Origin: Dallia pectoralis
Taxonomy: Eukaryota; Chordata; Actinopteri; Esociformes; Umbridae
DNA length: 64,000 nucleotides
Assembly (NCBI GenBank): GCA_029465975.1
Contig: CM055753.1
Location: 1,052,035 to 1,116,034, forward strand
Direction: 5' to 3'
Part shown: in pieces, positions 13,318 through 26,170 of the stretch
Numbering within the stretch: the stretch's first letter is position 1
Layout of the letters: each line of letters begins with the position of its first letter
Position numbers and translations under genes: made by a program
Notes under the pieces: model-generated
Databases searched by the model: none
Seen by the model: only the letters and a program-made list of their open reading frames with translations
Told to the model about the DNA's origin: nothing

Positions 13318-14877
13318 CATGCCTGTCATCTGCATCTGATGTCTACTGCTTTTTTAAGGAGTCCGATTAAAAATGCAGTTTACGAGGTGGGTATCAGCGT
13401 GTGCGTCCTGGTAGAGAAACCCTGTCAGATTCACTCTAACACCAACCCCTGCTGTGTTTCGACATACACGGTCATGCCTGGAAATCAACACGGACGCCAG
13501 ACCACGCTTTCATTACGGCAACACAGTGAAGTCGGACCGACAATAAGAGAACGACCACGAACCAAACAATGTGCTACAGCTGTAGACTCCGAGTGCAGAG
13601 GATGTGGATATGTGGAGCGTGACACTCTAGGCATATTGTGGGAGAGGCAGCACGCAAATCAATTACACTGTACCAACATCTGTGTCTGTCTTTTCTCCCC
13701 AAATATAATGAATGGGTCTAACAGCACGCCCACATTCTTATGATAAGCCTTTCTTTGAGAGACTACTTGAACTCCTAATGTATAATTAACATGAGCTGAT
13801 GTTTATCGGTTCAATGTCTCTTAGCCTAATGAAGCTTCCCATCAAACCGTCATTAGGCTCAGAAAAGAGGTGGAACGTGGAAAAGAAAAGGACAACGGTG
13901 CCAAGACTTAATGTTGGTCATTATCTCGAATTTATCTCAGGTTACATTATCAAAATGCACTGAATCATCATAAATCTTAACGACCTGAAAGCTTTCGTTT
14001 TTTGGCCGAGACCGTGGATCCATAGAAAACGCCCCACCCCGGTCGCTGCATGCCCGCGTCTGCTTTGCCAATAATTGCAACAGCGGCGGTTAAAAAGAGA
14101 CCATGATCGCTCTTAACGACGGGCATTCCAAGCATTTTCTGCGACGCTGATTAGCTGTTCCACTTTTGGGCAACCGACCATCAAAGTCGGCTGAAGCGTG
14201 TAGCTGCTAACCGGAGTTTGACAATGACAACGTGCCTTGTGAATTCCAGTTATCAGTTTGCTGTTAAGACAGTGAAAACACAACACCCCGGGACCAATTC
14301 AATCAGATTCGCTATAGTCAACATTCACATTGAGGTCTTGGCAGTTTATTCATGGAAATACATTAGAGCTGTCAAATCCACAACCGTTGGAGGCTCTACC
14401 TACATGCACTGGCTGCCGGTGAAGATCCCATATCCCTCTACACCTCTATACGGGCTGATTGAAACATTCATATCTCGCACAATGGGTTTTAATTAATTAT
14501 CCTTTTCTGAAAATCAAACATGAGCTTTGAGCCACACAGACAAGCAGCCAGTCGCCGATTCGACAGCACTAATGCAGTTATCTGACCGCCAACGCCAAAT
14601 CACCGGAGCGTTGGCCATCGCCGGAATCCAATTGATATTATTGAATCCCTGGTTTACATGGACATGTAGACTGCACTTTGCTTGCGTGTGTTTCATACAC
14701 AGCCGAAATATCAACAGGAATCCTCACTGGAAACATTTAATAACAAAACCGTGTCTGTGTTGTTGTCATCTTTACAGTAGATCCATGTAACAGACGGACC
14801 CCTTAGACAGCATGTTGATCATGTCTGCTGTACAATAGAGACCCCAATAGAGACCCCACAATGCTGCATCTGATCAT
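13318..14877. other. Intronic single-copy sequence
   Basis: No gene supported. Complex, non-repetitive and moderately GC-balanced; it includes a run of homeodomain-like TTAATTAATTA cores at about 14490-14502. Confidence 0.5.
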
Positions 14878-15616
14878 CCCCATAGAGAGGACTGATGGGT
14901 AGGCAACAGCACAAGCTGGAGACATGCACAAATCCCCATAGAGAGGACTGATGGGTAGGCAACAGCACAAGCTGGAGACATGCACAAATCCCCATAGAGA
15001 GGACTGATGGGTAGGCAACAGCACAAGCTGGAGACATGCACAAATCCCCATAGAGAGGACTGATGGGTAGGCAACAGCACAAGCTGGAGACATGCACAAA
15101 TCCCCATAGAGAGGACTGATGGGTAGGCAACAGCACAAGCTGGAGACATGCACAAATCCCCATAGAGAGGACTGATGGGTAGGCAACAGCACAAGCTGGA
15201 GACATGCACAAATCCCCATGAGAGAGGACTGATGGGTAGGCAACAGCACAAGCTGGAGACATGCACAAATCCCCATAGAGAGGACTGATGGGTAGGCAAC
15301 AGCACAAGCTGGAGACATGCACAAATCCCCATAGAGAGGACTGATGGGTAGGCAACAGCACAAGCAGGAGACATGCACAAATCCCCATAGAGAGGACTGA
15401 TGGGTAGGCAACAGCACAAGCTGGAGACATGCACAAATCCCCATAGAGAGGACTGATGGGTAGGCAACAGCACAAGCTGGAGACATGCACAAATCCCCAT
15501 AGAGAGGACTGATGGGTAGGCAACAGCACAAGCTGGAGACATGCACAAATCCCCATAGAGAGGACTGATGGGTAGGCAACAGCACAAGCTGGAGACATGC
15601 ATAAATCCCCATAGAG
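14878..15616. repeat. 57-bp minisatellite, 13 nearly identical copies
   Basis: The unit contains CATAGAGAGGACTGATGGGT, then AGGCAACAGCACAAGCTGG and AGACATGCACAAATCCCC. Copies are virtually identical. Exceptions are a 1-bp insertion (CATGAGAGAGG, about 15218), one T-to-A (CAAGCAGG, about 15363) and one C-to-T in the last copy. The unit is a multiple of three without stops on the minus strand, so three long minus frames of about 267 codons appear. They are repeat artefacts: low complexity, no domain, and a frame shift at the 1-bp insertion. Confidence 0.97.
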
Positions 15617-16753
15617 AATCACACGGGAGCGCGGCTGGCGACGGCGTTCCAGTAAAAAGCTTCGGCGCAGCCACTCTGCCTCTGCTTACCAGACGAGAAC
15701 AGTTTAGTATTAGCTAATCCAGGGGGATTTTGGGTAGGGGGACGTCTAAAGTGTCAGCAGCCAGAATAAGGAGAGTACAAGACAATGCAAAACGACAGAT
15801 TAACGGACTATACATTTTAAATGCGGAATATCTCAGGTACTCTGAATTGCCCTGTTAATGGGTTAGTGATGAGTATTTTGAATCTATCCGGACGTGCACC
15901 AATTGGAAGAGACAGCCATTATGCCCCTCCCCCCTGAGCTTCTCCTCCAGTTGGTTTTGAGAAGTAGTTGAGAATTGTTCGGGGAAGACATTTCATTGGT
16001 TGCATGTGAATGTTAAGACATTTCGGGGGAGGGTTTAACTCTCCTAATATACATTTTATGCTCATAGGCCTATCAAATTAGTTTTCATATTCCATATCTC
16101 ACGTTTGTGTCATATTTCGCCTAATGGAATGCACTGGTGAACACGATACAAACGTTTCGAATCCACGACAAGCTTGTTTAAAATGACACCTTTTCGTAAC
16201 ATAAGAAATGTCGACAAGCATTTACCGGAAAAGTCATGGCGCCGTTCTGCTGTCGAGATTGATTCTGCACACGCGTATTATGACGTATTTTGCCTCATAA
16301 CGATGCATAATTAATCACTTCTAATAGAGTGACACTCACACAAATGCATGTCATGTCCTTCAGAGGCTACATGCTTAGCGTGGTTATCCTTTATCTAGCG
16401 CCGGCTGAGAAGCTAAATCTATTGGATTACAGACAGAGTGCCTGTTCGCGACGCAAAGCATCAAACTATCCACGAACAAAATGAATCAATATCCTAATTG
16501 ATATTATACCCTTGATGTTCTCTTGTAGATGACGCTACATTAAATTACGCTGAGAGATAAAGTCTTTGTTTGGTATCAATGGCAGGAGAGGGCAGTTGGA
16601 TGTCAGGGCAGATCAGATCTACTAATATGGACTGGATGTTTTATTACAGCGATAACAGATTATCTGACAGCTATGGATCTGGGATTAGACTATAATCCAT
16701 GTTCAAATCCACAGAGAACACAGTGGCTGACTGGCCTGCTGTCAACAAACCCA
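15617..16753. other. Intronic single-copy sequence
   Basis: No gene or repeat recognised. Confidence 0.5.
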
Positions 16754-17572
16754 TGTATCAGTTATTATATATCTAGTATGCTGTAGTGTGTATCAGTTAT
16801 TATATATCTAGTCTGCTGTAGTGTGTATCAGTTATTATATATCTAGTATGCTGTAGTGTGTATCAGTTATTATATATCTAGTATGCTGTAGTGTGTATCA
16901 GTTATTATATATCTAGTATGCTGTAGTGTGTATCAGTTATTATATATCTAGTATGCTGTAGTGTGTATCAGTTATTATATATCTAGTATGCTGTAGTGTG
17001 TATCAGTTATTATATATCTAGTATGCTGTAGTGTGTATCAGTTATTATATATCTAGTATGCTGTAGTGTGTATCAGTTATTATATATCTAGTATGCTGTA
17101 GTGTGTATCAGTTATTATATATCTAGTATGCTGTAGTGTGTATCAGTTATTATATATCTAGTATGCTGTAGTGTGTATCAGTTATTATATATCTAGTATG
17201 CTGTAGTGTGTATCAGTTATTATATATCTAGTATGCTGTAGTGTGTATCAGTTATTATATATCTAGTATGCTGTAGTGTGTATCAGTTATTATATATCTA
17301 GTATGCTGTAGTGTGTATCAGTTATTATATATCTAGTATGCTGTAGTGTGTATCAGTTATTATATATCTAGTATGCTGTAGTGTGTATCAGTTATTATAT
17401 ATCTAGTATGCTGTAGTGTGTATCAGTTATTATATATGTAGTAAGCTGTAGTGTGTATCAGTTATTATATATCTAGTACGATGTAGTGTGTATCAGTTAT
17501 TATATATGTCGTATGCTGTAGTGTGTATCAGTTATGATATATCTAATATGCTGTAGTGTGTATCAGTTATGC
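16754..17572. repeat. 35-bp AT-rich minisatellite, about 23 copies
   Basis: The unit contains GTATCAGTTATTATATATCT followed by AGTATGCTGTAGTGT. It is nearly uniform for the first 19 or so copies, then decays toward the right (GTAAGCTG, GTACGATG, TCGTATGC) before the next array begins. Confidence 0.97.
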
Positions 17573-18188
17573 TGTAGTCAATATCTAGTCTCCTGTAGTC
17601 CATGTATCAGATATTACACATCTAGTCTGTTGTAGTCCGTGTATCAGATATTACACTTCTAGTCTGCTGTAGTTCATGTATCAGATATTACATATCTAGT
17701 GTGCTGTAGTCCATGTATCAGATATTACATATCTAGACTGCTGTAGTCCATGTATCAGATTTTACACATCTAGTCTGCTGTAGTCCATGTATCAGATATT
17801 ACATATCTAGACTGCTGTAGTCCATGTATCAGATATTACATATCTAGTCTCCTGTAGTCCATGTATCAGATATTACATATCTAGTCTGCTGTAGTTCATG
17901 TATCAGGTATTACACATCTAGTCTGTTGTAGTCCGTGTATCAGATATTACACTTCTAGTCTGCTGTAGTTCATGTATCAGATATTACATATCTAGTCTGC
18001 TGTAGTCCATGTATCAGATATTACATATCTAGACTGCTGTAGTCCATGTATCAGATTTTACACATCTAGTCTGCTGTAGTCCATGTATCAGATATTACAT
18101 ATCTAGTCTGCTGTAGTCCATGTATCAGATATTACATATCTAGACTGCTGTAGTCCATGCATCAGATATTACATATCTAGACTGCTGT
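17573..18188. repeat. 37-bp minisatellite related to the preceding 35-bp array, about 16 copies
   Basis: The unit contains CTGCTGTAGTCCATGTATCA followed by GATATTACATATCTAGT. It shares the GTATCAG, ATCTAGT and GCTGTAGT blocks with the adjacent 35-bp unit but is two bases longer and more divergent between copies. Confidence 0.95.
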
Positions 18189-19129
18189 GTACCTTGAATC
18201 AGATATTATGAGTCAGTGTATCACAGTTAATTTTACATCTCATTATTCCCTAGTCTCTCACAATGATGAAAATGTCCAAACTGAGCTACGATACTTTATT
18301 CCAGCACAATTCCATTTTCTGTCATGGATTAGTGAGATGTTGTGTTTTGTGTGTGTGGTCAAGAATGTAGACAAAATAGTATCAAGATTATGTTAGACGT
18401 TTGAATTTGTCCCAATCTTGCCAGTTATTGTGATTATGCATAAATACATAAACCTCCCTGTCATATTTAACTCCATACATACTGTCTGAGTATTGCTCAG
18501 TGAATCAATCATCTCAGTTCAATGGGAAATCATTTCATGGATGTCAACGTCTAACATGAAGACAACATCATTACCACACGCTCAGACGGATCAAAAAACA
18601 TTCAAAGTAAAGGGTTGCAGAACTGTAGTAGTGATTAAAGTGTTACCTTAGGGTTTAATTATAATGCATACAAACGTGTCACAGAATCACCACAGCCAGT
18701 AACTACTGCTTATCTCTCCAAATGTGAATGTTCTATTCACGTCATTAACATTACAAATAATAAAGCATCCAAACTGGACAAAATCAATGATGTCAGGGGC
18801 AAGACAGTTATTAACTTTAACACCTTCATCAACACATTACATCAGTCAGAAAATTATTTAGGCTGCATGTTTTTGCTAAAGCAGGAAAAGGAAATACATC
18901 TATCTGGAGCCACTAGGGAACAGGGTCCGAACCATGTCCAGTTGTAACGTGGACCACACCTCTCCCTGTGTTTGTGTCCACTTCTGTTAAGGGGGACCCG
19001 CGCCTGCTGGCCACGCTGTGGGACCAATCAGCTATGGACACAGATCTATCATACCCATAAACCCTCCCGGTCGTCCTGGACTATTTCGATTTTTAAGATG
19101 CTCGCACATTGCCTGCTTGCACTGTATAA
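18189..19129. other. Intronic sequence with a possible dispersed repeat from about 18930
   Basis: Single-copy AT-rich sequence, then from about 18930 a stretch resembling interspersed fish repeats that continues into the (GATT)n tail. Confidence 0.4.
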
Positions 19130-19380
19130 TATTAACTGTCATAAACTATGAGGAGGACTGGTTGATCCCTCAGAGCCTGGTTCCTCTCTAGGTTTCTTCC
19201 TAAATCTGACCTTCAGGGAGTTTTTCCTAGCCGCCGTGTATCAACTTGTTCAACTTGTTTCTTGTTCAACTTGTTGATGTGTGCTCTGTCGGATTCAGGC
19301 TGGGTGATTGTAAAAGCACTTTGTGACAACTTTGTTGTAAAAAGGGCTGTATAAATAAATGTGATTGATTGATTGATTGA
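19130..19380 (+). mobile_element. 3' tail of a dispersed fish retroelement ending in (GATT)n
   Basis: It contains GGTTCCTCTCTAGGTTTCTT, AGGGAGTTTTTCCTAGCCGC, GCACTTTGTGACAAC and AAAAAGGGCTGTATAAATAA, then GATTGATTGATTGATTGA. I recognise this as a widespread fish repeat tail, common in salmonid/esocid sequence. Family name not certain (SINE or LINE 3' end). Confidence 0.65.
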
Positions 19381-19779
19381 GGTCTTCACTCCGGGGTTGT
19401 TTTGGTTGTCCCACTGCTTCTTTTGATTTGGTTGTTATGAGTTCACACACCAGATTCTATTTTGTAATTAGTAGATCTATTTAAGCTGGCTCGTTTGTGT
19501 TTCAGGTTGCTTGTCATTGTTGCATGTTATGTGTTTCAAGATGTGGTGAGTGTTAGTATTACGTTTGTCCTCGCTGTTTTTATGTACTTAGTAAGTCACA
19601 GTGTAGCACATTTGCATTTCAACAGTATAAATGTTTTTCACAGTTCACAGTTTGTTATAATCTAAATAAAACCTTAGAACGTGGATATCCGGCTCTGCGT
19701 TTAGCTTTTCCACCCTGAATCGTGACACCAGTATGATGAGCCTTGGTTTCAGCCTCGAGGAATATAAGTCCCTTCTCAG

Positions 19780-20650
19780 GAAATAGACCGTAACCAGTAA
19801 GACCACAGAATACACACAACTGGGAATAGACCGTAACCAATTAGACCACAGAATGCACACAATAAAGAATAGACCATGACCAGTAAGACCACAGAATACA
19901 CACACTAGAGAATAGACCGTAACCAGTAAGACCACAGAATACACACAACTGGGAATAGACCGTAACCAATTAGACCACAGAATACACACACTAGAGAATA
20001 TACCGTAACCAGTTAGACCACAGAATACACACACTAGAGAATAGACCATGACAAGTAAGACCACAGAATACACACACTAGAGAATAGACCATGACAAGTA
20101 AGACCACAGAATACACACACTAGAGAATAGACCGTAACCAGTAAGACCACAGAATACACACAACTGGGAATAGACCGTAATCAATTAGACCACAGAATAC
20201 ACACACTAGAGAATATACCGTAACCAGTTAGACCACAGAATACACACACTAGAGAATAGACCGTAACCAGTTAGACCACAGAATACACACAACTGGGAAT
20301 AGACCGTAACCAATTAGACCACAGAATACACACACTAAGAAATAGACCATGACCAGTTAGACCACAGAATGCACACAATGAAGAATAGACCGTAAACAGT
20401 TAGACCACAGAATACACAGAACTGGGAATAGACCATGACCAGTTAGACCACAGAATGCACACTATAGAGAATAGACCGTAACCAGTAAGACCACAGAATA
20501 CACAGAACTGGGAATAGACCATGACCAGTTAGACCACAGAATGCACACTATAGAGAATAGACCGTAACCAGTAAGACCACAGAATACACAGAACTGGCAA
20601 TAGATCGTAACCAGTTAGACCACAGAATGCACACAACTGGGAATAGACAA
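19780..20650. repeat. 43-bp minisatellite, about 20 copies
   Basis: The unit contains AGACCACAGAATACACACAC followed by TAGAGAATAGACCGTAACC. Copies alternate between ACTAGAGAAT and AACTGGGAAT types and between CCGTAACC and CCATGACC types, a mosaic that suggests repeated unequal exchange. Confidence 0.97.
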
Positions 20651-21833
20651 TAAGAAAACCCCAATAATTAGTATTAAGTAAGGACTGTACTGTACAAATA
20701 ATTATAATGCATCTAAATACACGGTAGAAGAAATACAACAGACATACTGGTGTCATGTGTTCATGGCTGGTAGCTGAGCGTGGCCCTTTGACAGTGAACA
20801 CCAGCCAGACACACTTGCTATACTGTATAGTTGAGCTCATTATTCTAGGATACAACATATTGCATATTTCTTCACGACCATGTTCTTTATTGATGTAAAC
20901 CAATAATAATTTATTCATGTCTACTCAGCCTGTCATGTGCTTAAAATCATTTGGAGGCAACTGTTGCTATCATGACTCTGGGGATTTGCACTTTCGAAGA
21001 TATATACTTTTGCTTTAGTTGTCTTTCGCCACTGTGCCTGGTTTCTATATCATATTGTACTAACAGATCCTAAGCCTTAAAATATATGATTTATTGGTTA
21101 TGTATATGCTAAATACTTAAATTACTCCTCGAACTAATTAACCACGTATCTTAAACATTTATTTCTTGGACGTATTCGTCATTAAGGGACTGCCAACGTT
21201 TAATTAAAAAAGGAGATTAAAATGATTTCATAATGATCAAATATTAATAAGATAATTTCTCTTGTCCCTCATATTTCTTCATAATAAGTTCAGTTGTCAA
21301 GGAGATTCATCTACTGTGTCCTCTGTATGGAGCAGGATTGACCCTGTTCTGAAACAATGTGAAAAGCCATAGCCAACCACCACGGTTCATTTACAGACAC
21401 TTGTCTTCTAAAACATTTCTCTATTAGTTAGTATCAGTTATGTACTGGTAAAAATAAAAAGGTTGGTAAACTTTAATTACTATTTACTCAAAAGAGTCAA
21501 TCTATTAATAATTGCGGTCGATGGGAAAATGTAAATGACACAGAAAAAGATAATGTACCTAAATCTTTTTTAAAAAGGAAATGCTTTAGAACAAAGCAAT
21601 TGTGTATAAAAATCAACACTATAGATTCCAAAAAGGACTCACCGTCACCACTATAACATGTGCATGCAATGGCAAAATGTGTAGAGCTGCAAAAAATCAG
21701 CTTTAAAACGGAATCGTTTTCTCTCATCCCCATGACGAAATGTGTGGAATTACAGAAAATAACCTTTACAATTGTTCACTTTGCAGCCAAGAAGAGGAAC
21801 TCTAAACCTTTCTTGTGGCAAATGCACAATTAT
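20651..21833. other. Intronic AT-rich sequence
   Basis: No gene or clear repeat seen. Confidence 0.5.
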
Positions 21834-22138
21834 CATGCCCACTGCCATGCCCACTACCCTGCGCACTACCATGCCCACTACCATGCCCCCTACCATGCCC
21901 CCTACCATGCCCACCACCATGCCCACCACCATGCCCCCTACCATGCCCACCACCATGCCCACCACCATGCCCACCACCATGCCCCCTACCATGCCCCCTA
22001 CCATGCCCACTACCATGCCCACTACCATGCCCACTACCATGCCCACTACCATGCCCACTACCATGCCCACCACCATGCCCACTACCATGCCCACCACCAT
22101 GCCCACCACCATGCCCACTACCATGCCCACTACCCTGC
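21834..22138. repeat. 12-bp minisatellite (CCATGCCCACTA type), about 25 copies
   Basis: Units CATGCCCACTAC, CATGCCCACCAC and CATGCCCCCTAC. All six frames are open, giving His-Ala, Met-Pro-Thr, Pro-Cys and Val-Gly-Met repeat peptides that I regard as artefacts. Confidence 0.97.
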
Positions 22139-22194
22139 TACAGCAGCACTCTGTATATATGGAGACAACCCCTGATAAAGTAATGCTCTCTATA

Positions 22195-22617
22195 CTGTAT
22201 GCATTTACCTGTATATGCATTTATCTGTATATGCTTTTATCTGTATATGCATTTATCTGTATATGCATTTATCTGTATATGCATTTATCTGTATATGCAT
22301 TTATCTGTATATGCATTTATCTGTATATGCATTTATCTGTATATGCTTTTATCTGTATATGCATTTATCTGTATATGCATTTATCTGTATATGCATGTAT
22401 CTGTATATGCATGTATCTGTATATGCATGTATCTGTATATGCATTTATCTGTATATGCATTTACCTGTATATGCATTTATCTGTATATGCTTTTATCTGT
22501 ATATGCATTTATCTGTATATGCATTTATCTGTATATGCATTTATCTGTATATGCATTTATCTGTATATGCATTTATCTGTATATGCATGTATCTGTATAT
22601 GCATGTATCTGTATATG
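22195..22617. repeat. 16-bp minisatellite (TATATGCATTTATCTG), about 26 copies
   Basis: Variants replace ATTTAT by TTTTAT, ATTTAC or ATGTAT. A seven-unit order of variants is repeated across the array, so blocks were copied. On the sense strand of khdrbs3 each standard unit reads CAGATAAATGCATATA and contains UAAA. Confidence 0.97.
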
Positions 22618-23361
22618 CCTTTTGTCTGACATTTGTCTTTAGTAACTGCAGTCACTCTTCACTACAGTACTGAGACAAAGGATACACTGCAAAAACCTGT
22701 CAATGGAGTTTTGACAGTGACACTGTTCTGACCTGTGATCTGTGAGATTGAGAAGTGCGTTTGTTAGAATATGTATTGCATCCCAAACAGAAAAAAAGAA
22801 AAATAACAACAAACAAAATAGACACACAAACAATACATAACACAAAACGACAAACAATAGACATTCTTATATACAGCATGAAAATACATGTTACTACTGT
22901 TGAGTAGTTTGCCTTGTTTTGCATTTAAGAGACCCATTCACAATTCCCCATTCAGGCCAACTATATTAACTCACATTAGAAGCCAAATGCATATGATTAG
23001 TGGTCGGTAAGATGGATATCGGTAATTCTCCGCTGTTCTCACTGCCACAACAATTCACTGTCCCACGGCAATGACCGGCACACAATACATATCAATAAAG
23101 GAGGCAGTACCTCCTGACAGCATTCAGTCTCCTCCATGTACACAGGTTTCGCTACGATTTGGTCCTCATCGCCGAGCACTTCAGTACGCCACTCAGTGTC
23201 CCGAGACAGCATGTAGAGTTACTGCAAAGTGATATCTCTCAATGGACGGGAACCTAATACAGGAACCTGAGCCACTGGCTCTATCCTTTCTCTCTGGTTT
23301 CAGGGTCTGAAAGCACAGCTTACTTTTACCGTCCCCTACACCTTTCACTCAATGAGGATGG

Positions 23362-23363
<2 letters not shown>
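22618..23363. other. Intronic single-copy sequence
   Basis: No gene seen; an A-rich patch lies at 22789-22860. Confidence 0.5.

Positions 23364-23420
<57 letters not shown>
23364..23420. repeat. (GT)n microsatellite
   Basis: About 28 uninterrupted GT dinucleotides. Confidence 0.98.
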
Positions 23421-23423
<3 letters not shown>

Positions 23424-23925
23424 GTATAGGGGGTAAGGAGCTTCTGATGATAGGATAAGACTTTAGTAGAAGGCTCTTGTCGTTTTGTGGGGTGTTACTG
23501 GTGCAGGACACTGGAGTGAAACAGTGGTCTGGGATGGAGTATGTGTCCTGTTATTGGAGTAACGGATGATACAAGTCTGGCTGTTAATTATTTACACCAC
23601 CCCACTGTTTTATGTCCTATATCCACTCTGCCTCAACTGCTCCAATTCAGTCTAGTTTACAAAACACTTGAGCAAGACCTTTGCAGCTTTTACACCAGTC
23701 ATGGTTCTTATGGAGTCAAGAAGATTAATGGGACTCTCTTTGAGAGAAAAAAAACAGAAATGGGCTTGGAACTGCCACTAGAACTAATACACCAAGGAAA
23801 GGGTTCAGTGTGTTCACACCAATCTGTCCTAGAATTGAAATTATCAATGAGACTTTTTCTAGGCAACAAAAATCCAACCGTGCTTTCAAAATATAACACG
23901 GGCAAACGTGAAAATGCTCAAATAT

Positions 23926-24098
23926 AAAGAGAGAGAGAGGCTAGAGAAAATAAGAGAGCTAGTTAGAGGGTTAGAGTGAGAGAGGTGGAGAAATAAAGAG
24001 AGAGAGAGAGAGAAAAGGAGAGAGTTAGTTAGTTAGAGGGTTAGAGTGAGAGAGGTGGAGAAATAAAGAGAGAGAGAAGAGAAGAGTGAGACGAGGAC
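23926..24098. repeat. Purine-rich (GA)n with a duplicated segment
   Basis: GAGAGA-rich sequence in which GTTAGAGGGTTAGAGTGAGA and the following GAGGTGGAGAAATAAAGAG occur twice, at about 23961 and 24030. Confidence 0.9.
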
Positions 24099-25783
24099 AA
24101 AGGGATGAGGAGATGAAGGGAGCGAGCATCATGGGAAGGGATGAGGCCTGCCAGGTCAGGCAGCTGGTCTCTCTGCTGAGGGGCTAAAGGGGCTAGAGAG
24201 GCAGCCAGGCTGATGGATTACAGTAGCTCTCTCCTGGGTAAACTGACACCGTCACCCCGCCTCCCTCCCATCCCTCCATCTCTCCCTCCCCTCCTCATAA
24301 CAGCGTCTCAGCCTCTGGATCGTCATTGAAATGTCTCGAACATGCAGCTGAGCCACTTAATCTGCGAGGCTCACTTTCTACCGGCGGAGAAGTGGATTTT
24401 GAAGGGATCCTCCTTAAAAGATCTTTTCTAATCAAATCTGATATCATTTTCACTAAGATGACCTGTCTACCAATACCAATCTCATCTCCAAGCCCAGAAA
24501 TAATGCAGGAAAACAGACAATCCAGGAGCGCCATCGATTCAGTCCACATTAATTGCCGGGAAGCTGGCCCGTATTGTTTTCAAACATATTTCCTTTGTCA
24601 TATTTCATCTGTCATTGCCTTTAGCCGGCCCGGCCACAGAGAGCAGAGACTTCTTGGTCCAGGTCTACGATGTGGTTGTACAGGTCAAGGCCCTGATTCA
24701 TGAAGCATTTCAGAGCAGGAGGTCCGCACATCCATATAATCACATGTGGCCTGTGTCCCCCGGCACCCAAATACTAATAGAGGGAATGTCAATACAGTTA
24801 GCTTGTGACAATATGTAACAATATGTAACAATATGTAACAAATCTCTAAATTCTTTTACAAATGCTGTACTTGCAACAAAACGGTGATATTTATTGTGTA
24901 CATAGATTGTCCACTTTTTGTTTTATTTGCATGACAGATCCAAAACTTTTCCCATAGTTCCTACTCCCACTCCAGCAGACTTACCTAAACATTATACTAA
25001 CCTAGAATCTAAATACAATGACTTACTGAAATGCCACACAATCTACCAATATATACAGTCCACCATATTTCACTGTAGGATGATGTGTGTTGATGATTTG
25101 ATTTTTATTCCCAAAAAGCTTTATCTTGAACTCAATAATATTTTCCCACAGGGCAGCAGGTCACTCCTATGTAATCACATGTTACTTATTGAGTAACAGC
25201 TTCCTTCTTGCCCCCCTCTCCAAATACATGTCAGTTTCATTCAAAGATCTTGATAGGATTGATCTTATTATTTCACTCCCAGCCACTGACCTCTATAACA
25301 CCTTTAAGGTGATGGTGGTTGGCCTCTCTGTAGCTTCTCTCACAAGTCTCTTTGTTTGAGCGCTGTTTTGTGGGACAGACTCTTTAACAGTACAGTTGAT
25401 GTGATCAGTTGGTTTCTACTAATTAATTATAGATCCAACTGTGCTCACTGACATATCCAAATACTTGGATATTACCTTCTACTCTTTGCCTTAACTATGC
25501 ATTTATATTATTTCATCTAACTTCTGTAGAACGCTCTTTGTTCCTTATTTTATTTAAGATATAGAGCCTGATCAGTGATCAGTCTACAGTAGGTTACAGA
25601 TCCAGAACATGTGACAACTTGGATGGTTAACAGTAAGAGAGGCCACTGGAAATGTAACTTCCTGCTAATTAGTGCAATTTTGTCTGTGCAATTTTGTCTG
25701 TGTAAACTGGGTTCTTCCAGAACATTCATGAGAGTCGAATACATGATTAAAAGTGTGAGCGTTTTATAGTAAAATATAAAAAC
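24099..25783. other. Intronic sequence; possible conserved non-coding block at 24295-24620
   Basis: No exon supported. 24295-24620 is complex and non-repetitive, unlike the arrays around it. A triple TATGTAACAA repeat lies at 24811-24840. Confidence 0.4.
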
Positions 25784-26170
25784 TGTCACGCACTGAACGG
25801 CGTAGTGTGGTGAAAGCCATGTGCAGAGTCCAGTAATCCGTTTAAATAAGGTTTATTTATACAAACAAATATAAACCAAACCGAGTACGGCGAAATAAGA
25901 ACTAAACTGTGAAATAGAAATAATAGTGCGCATATATAGCGACTTACACAACATTCAACCTACAGTTAGTCTTTCTGAATATATAACACTCACCCTCATA
26001 TAACTGTGACATAGAACAAACAATGCTAAGCAACTGTGAATAATCCTAGATCCCCTTTATAGCCCGGACTAATGACTGAATGAAAACAGCCGTGACTAAT
26101 AAACCAAAACCCAGGAAGTGCTTCAATGAAATACAAACAGTGCAGCAACGCCCCCTAACCACTCGTGACA
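25784..26170 (-). repeat. LTR 1 (387 bp), 3' LTR of the array
   Basis: TGTCACG...CGTGACA boundaries. On the minus strand CTATAAAGGGG (26052-26062) looks like a TATA box and AATAAA (25852-25857) like a poly(A) signal. Differs from LTR 2 only by one C in a C-run near 26054. Confidence 0.92.

Noticed and set aside
14803..15674. Three overlapping minus frames of about 267 codons (repeats of CLQLVLLPTHQS and similar)
   Set aside because: All are readings of the 57-bp minisatellite, whose unit is a multiple of three and has no minus-strand stops. All three frames are open at once, with no domain and no conserved flank.
21750..22673. Met-Pro-Thr, Pro-Cys, His-Ala, Val-Gly-Met and Ile-Cys-Ile repeat proteins
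   Set aside because: Products of the 12-bp and 16-bp arrays, open in several frames on both strands; no promoter, splice or family support.
23541..25359. Several 77-128-codon plus frames
   Set aside because: No recognisable domain, no consistent splice sites, and they lie inside khdrbs3 intron 1 on the opposite strand.
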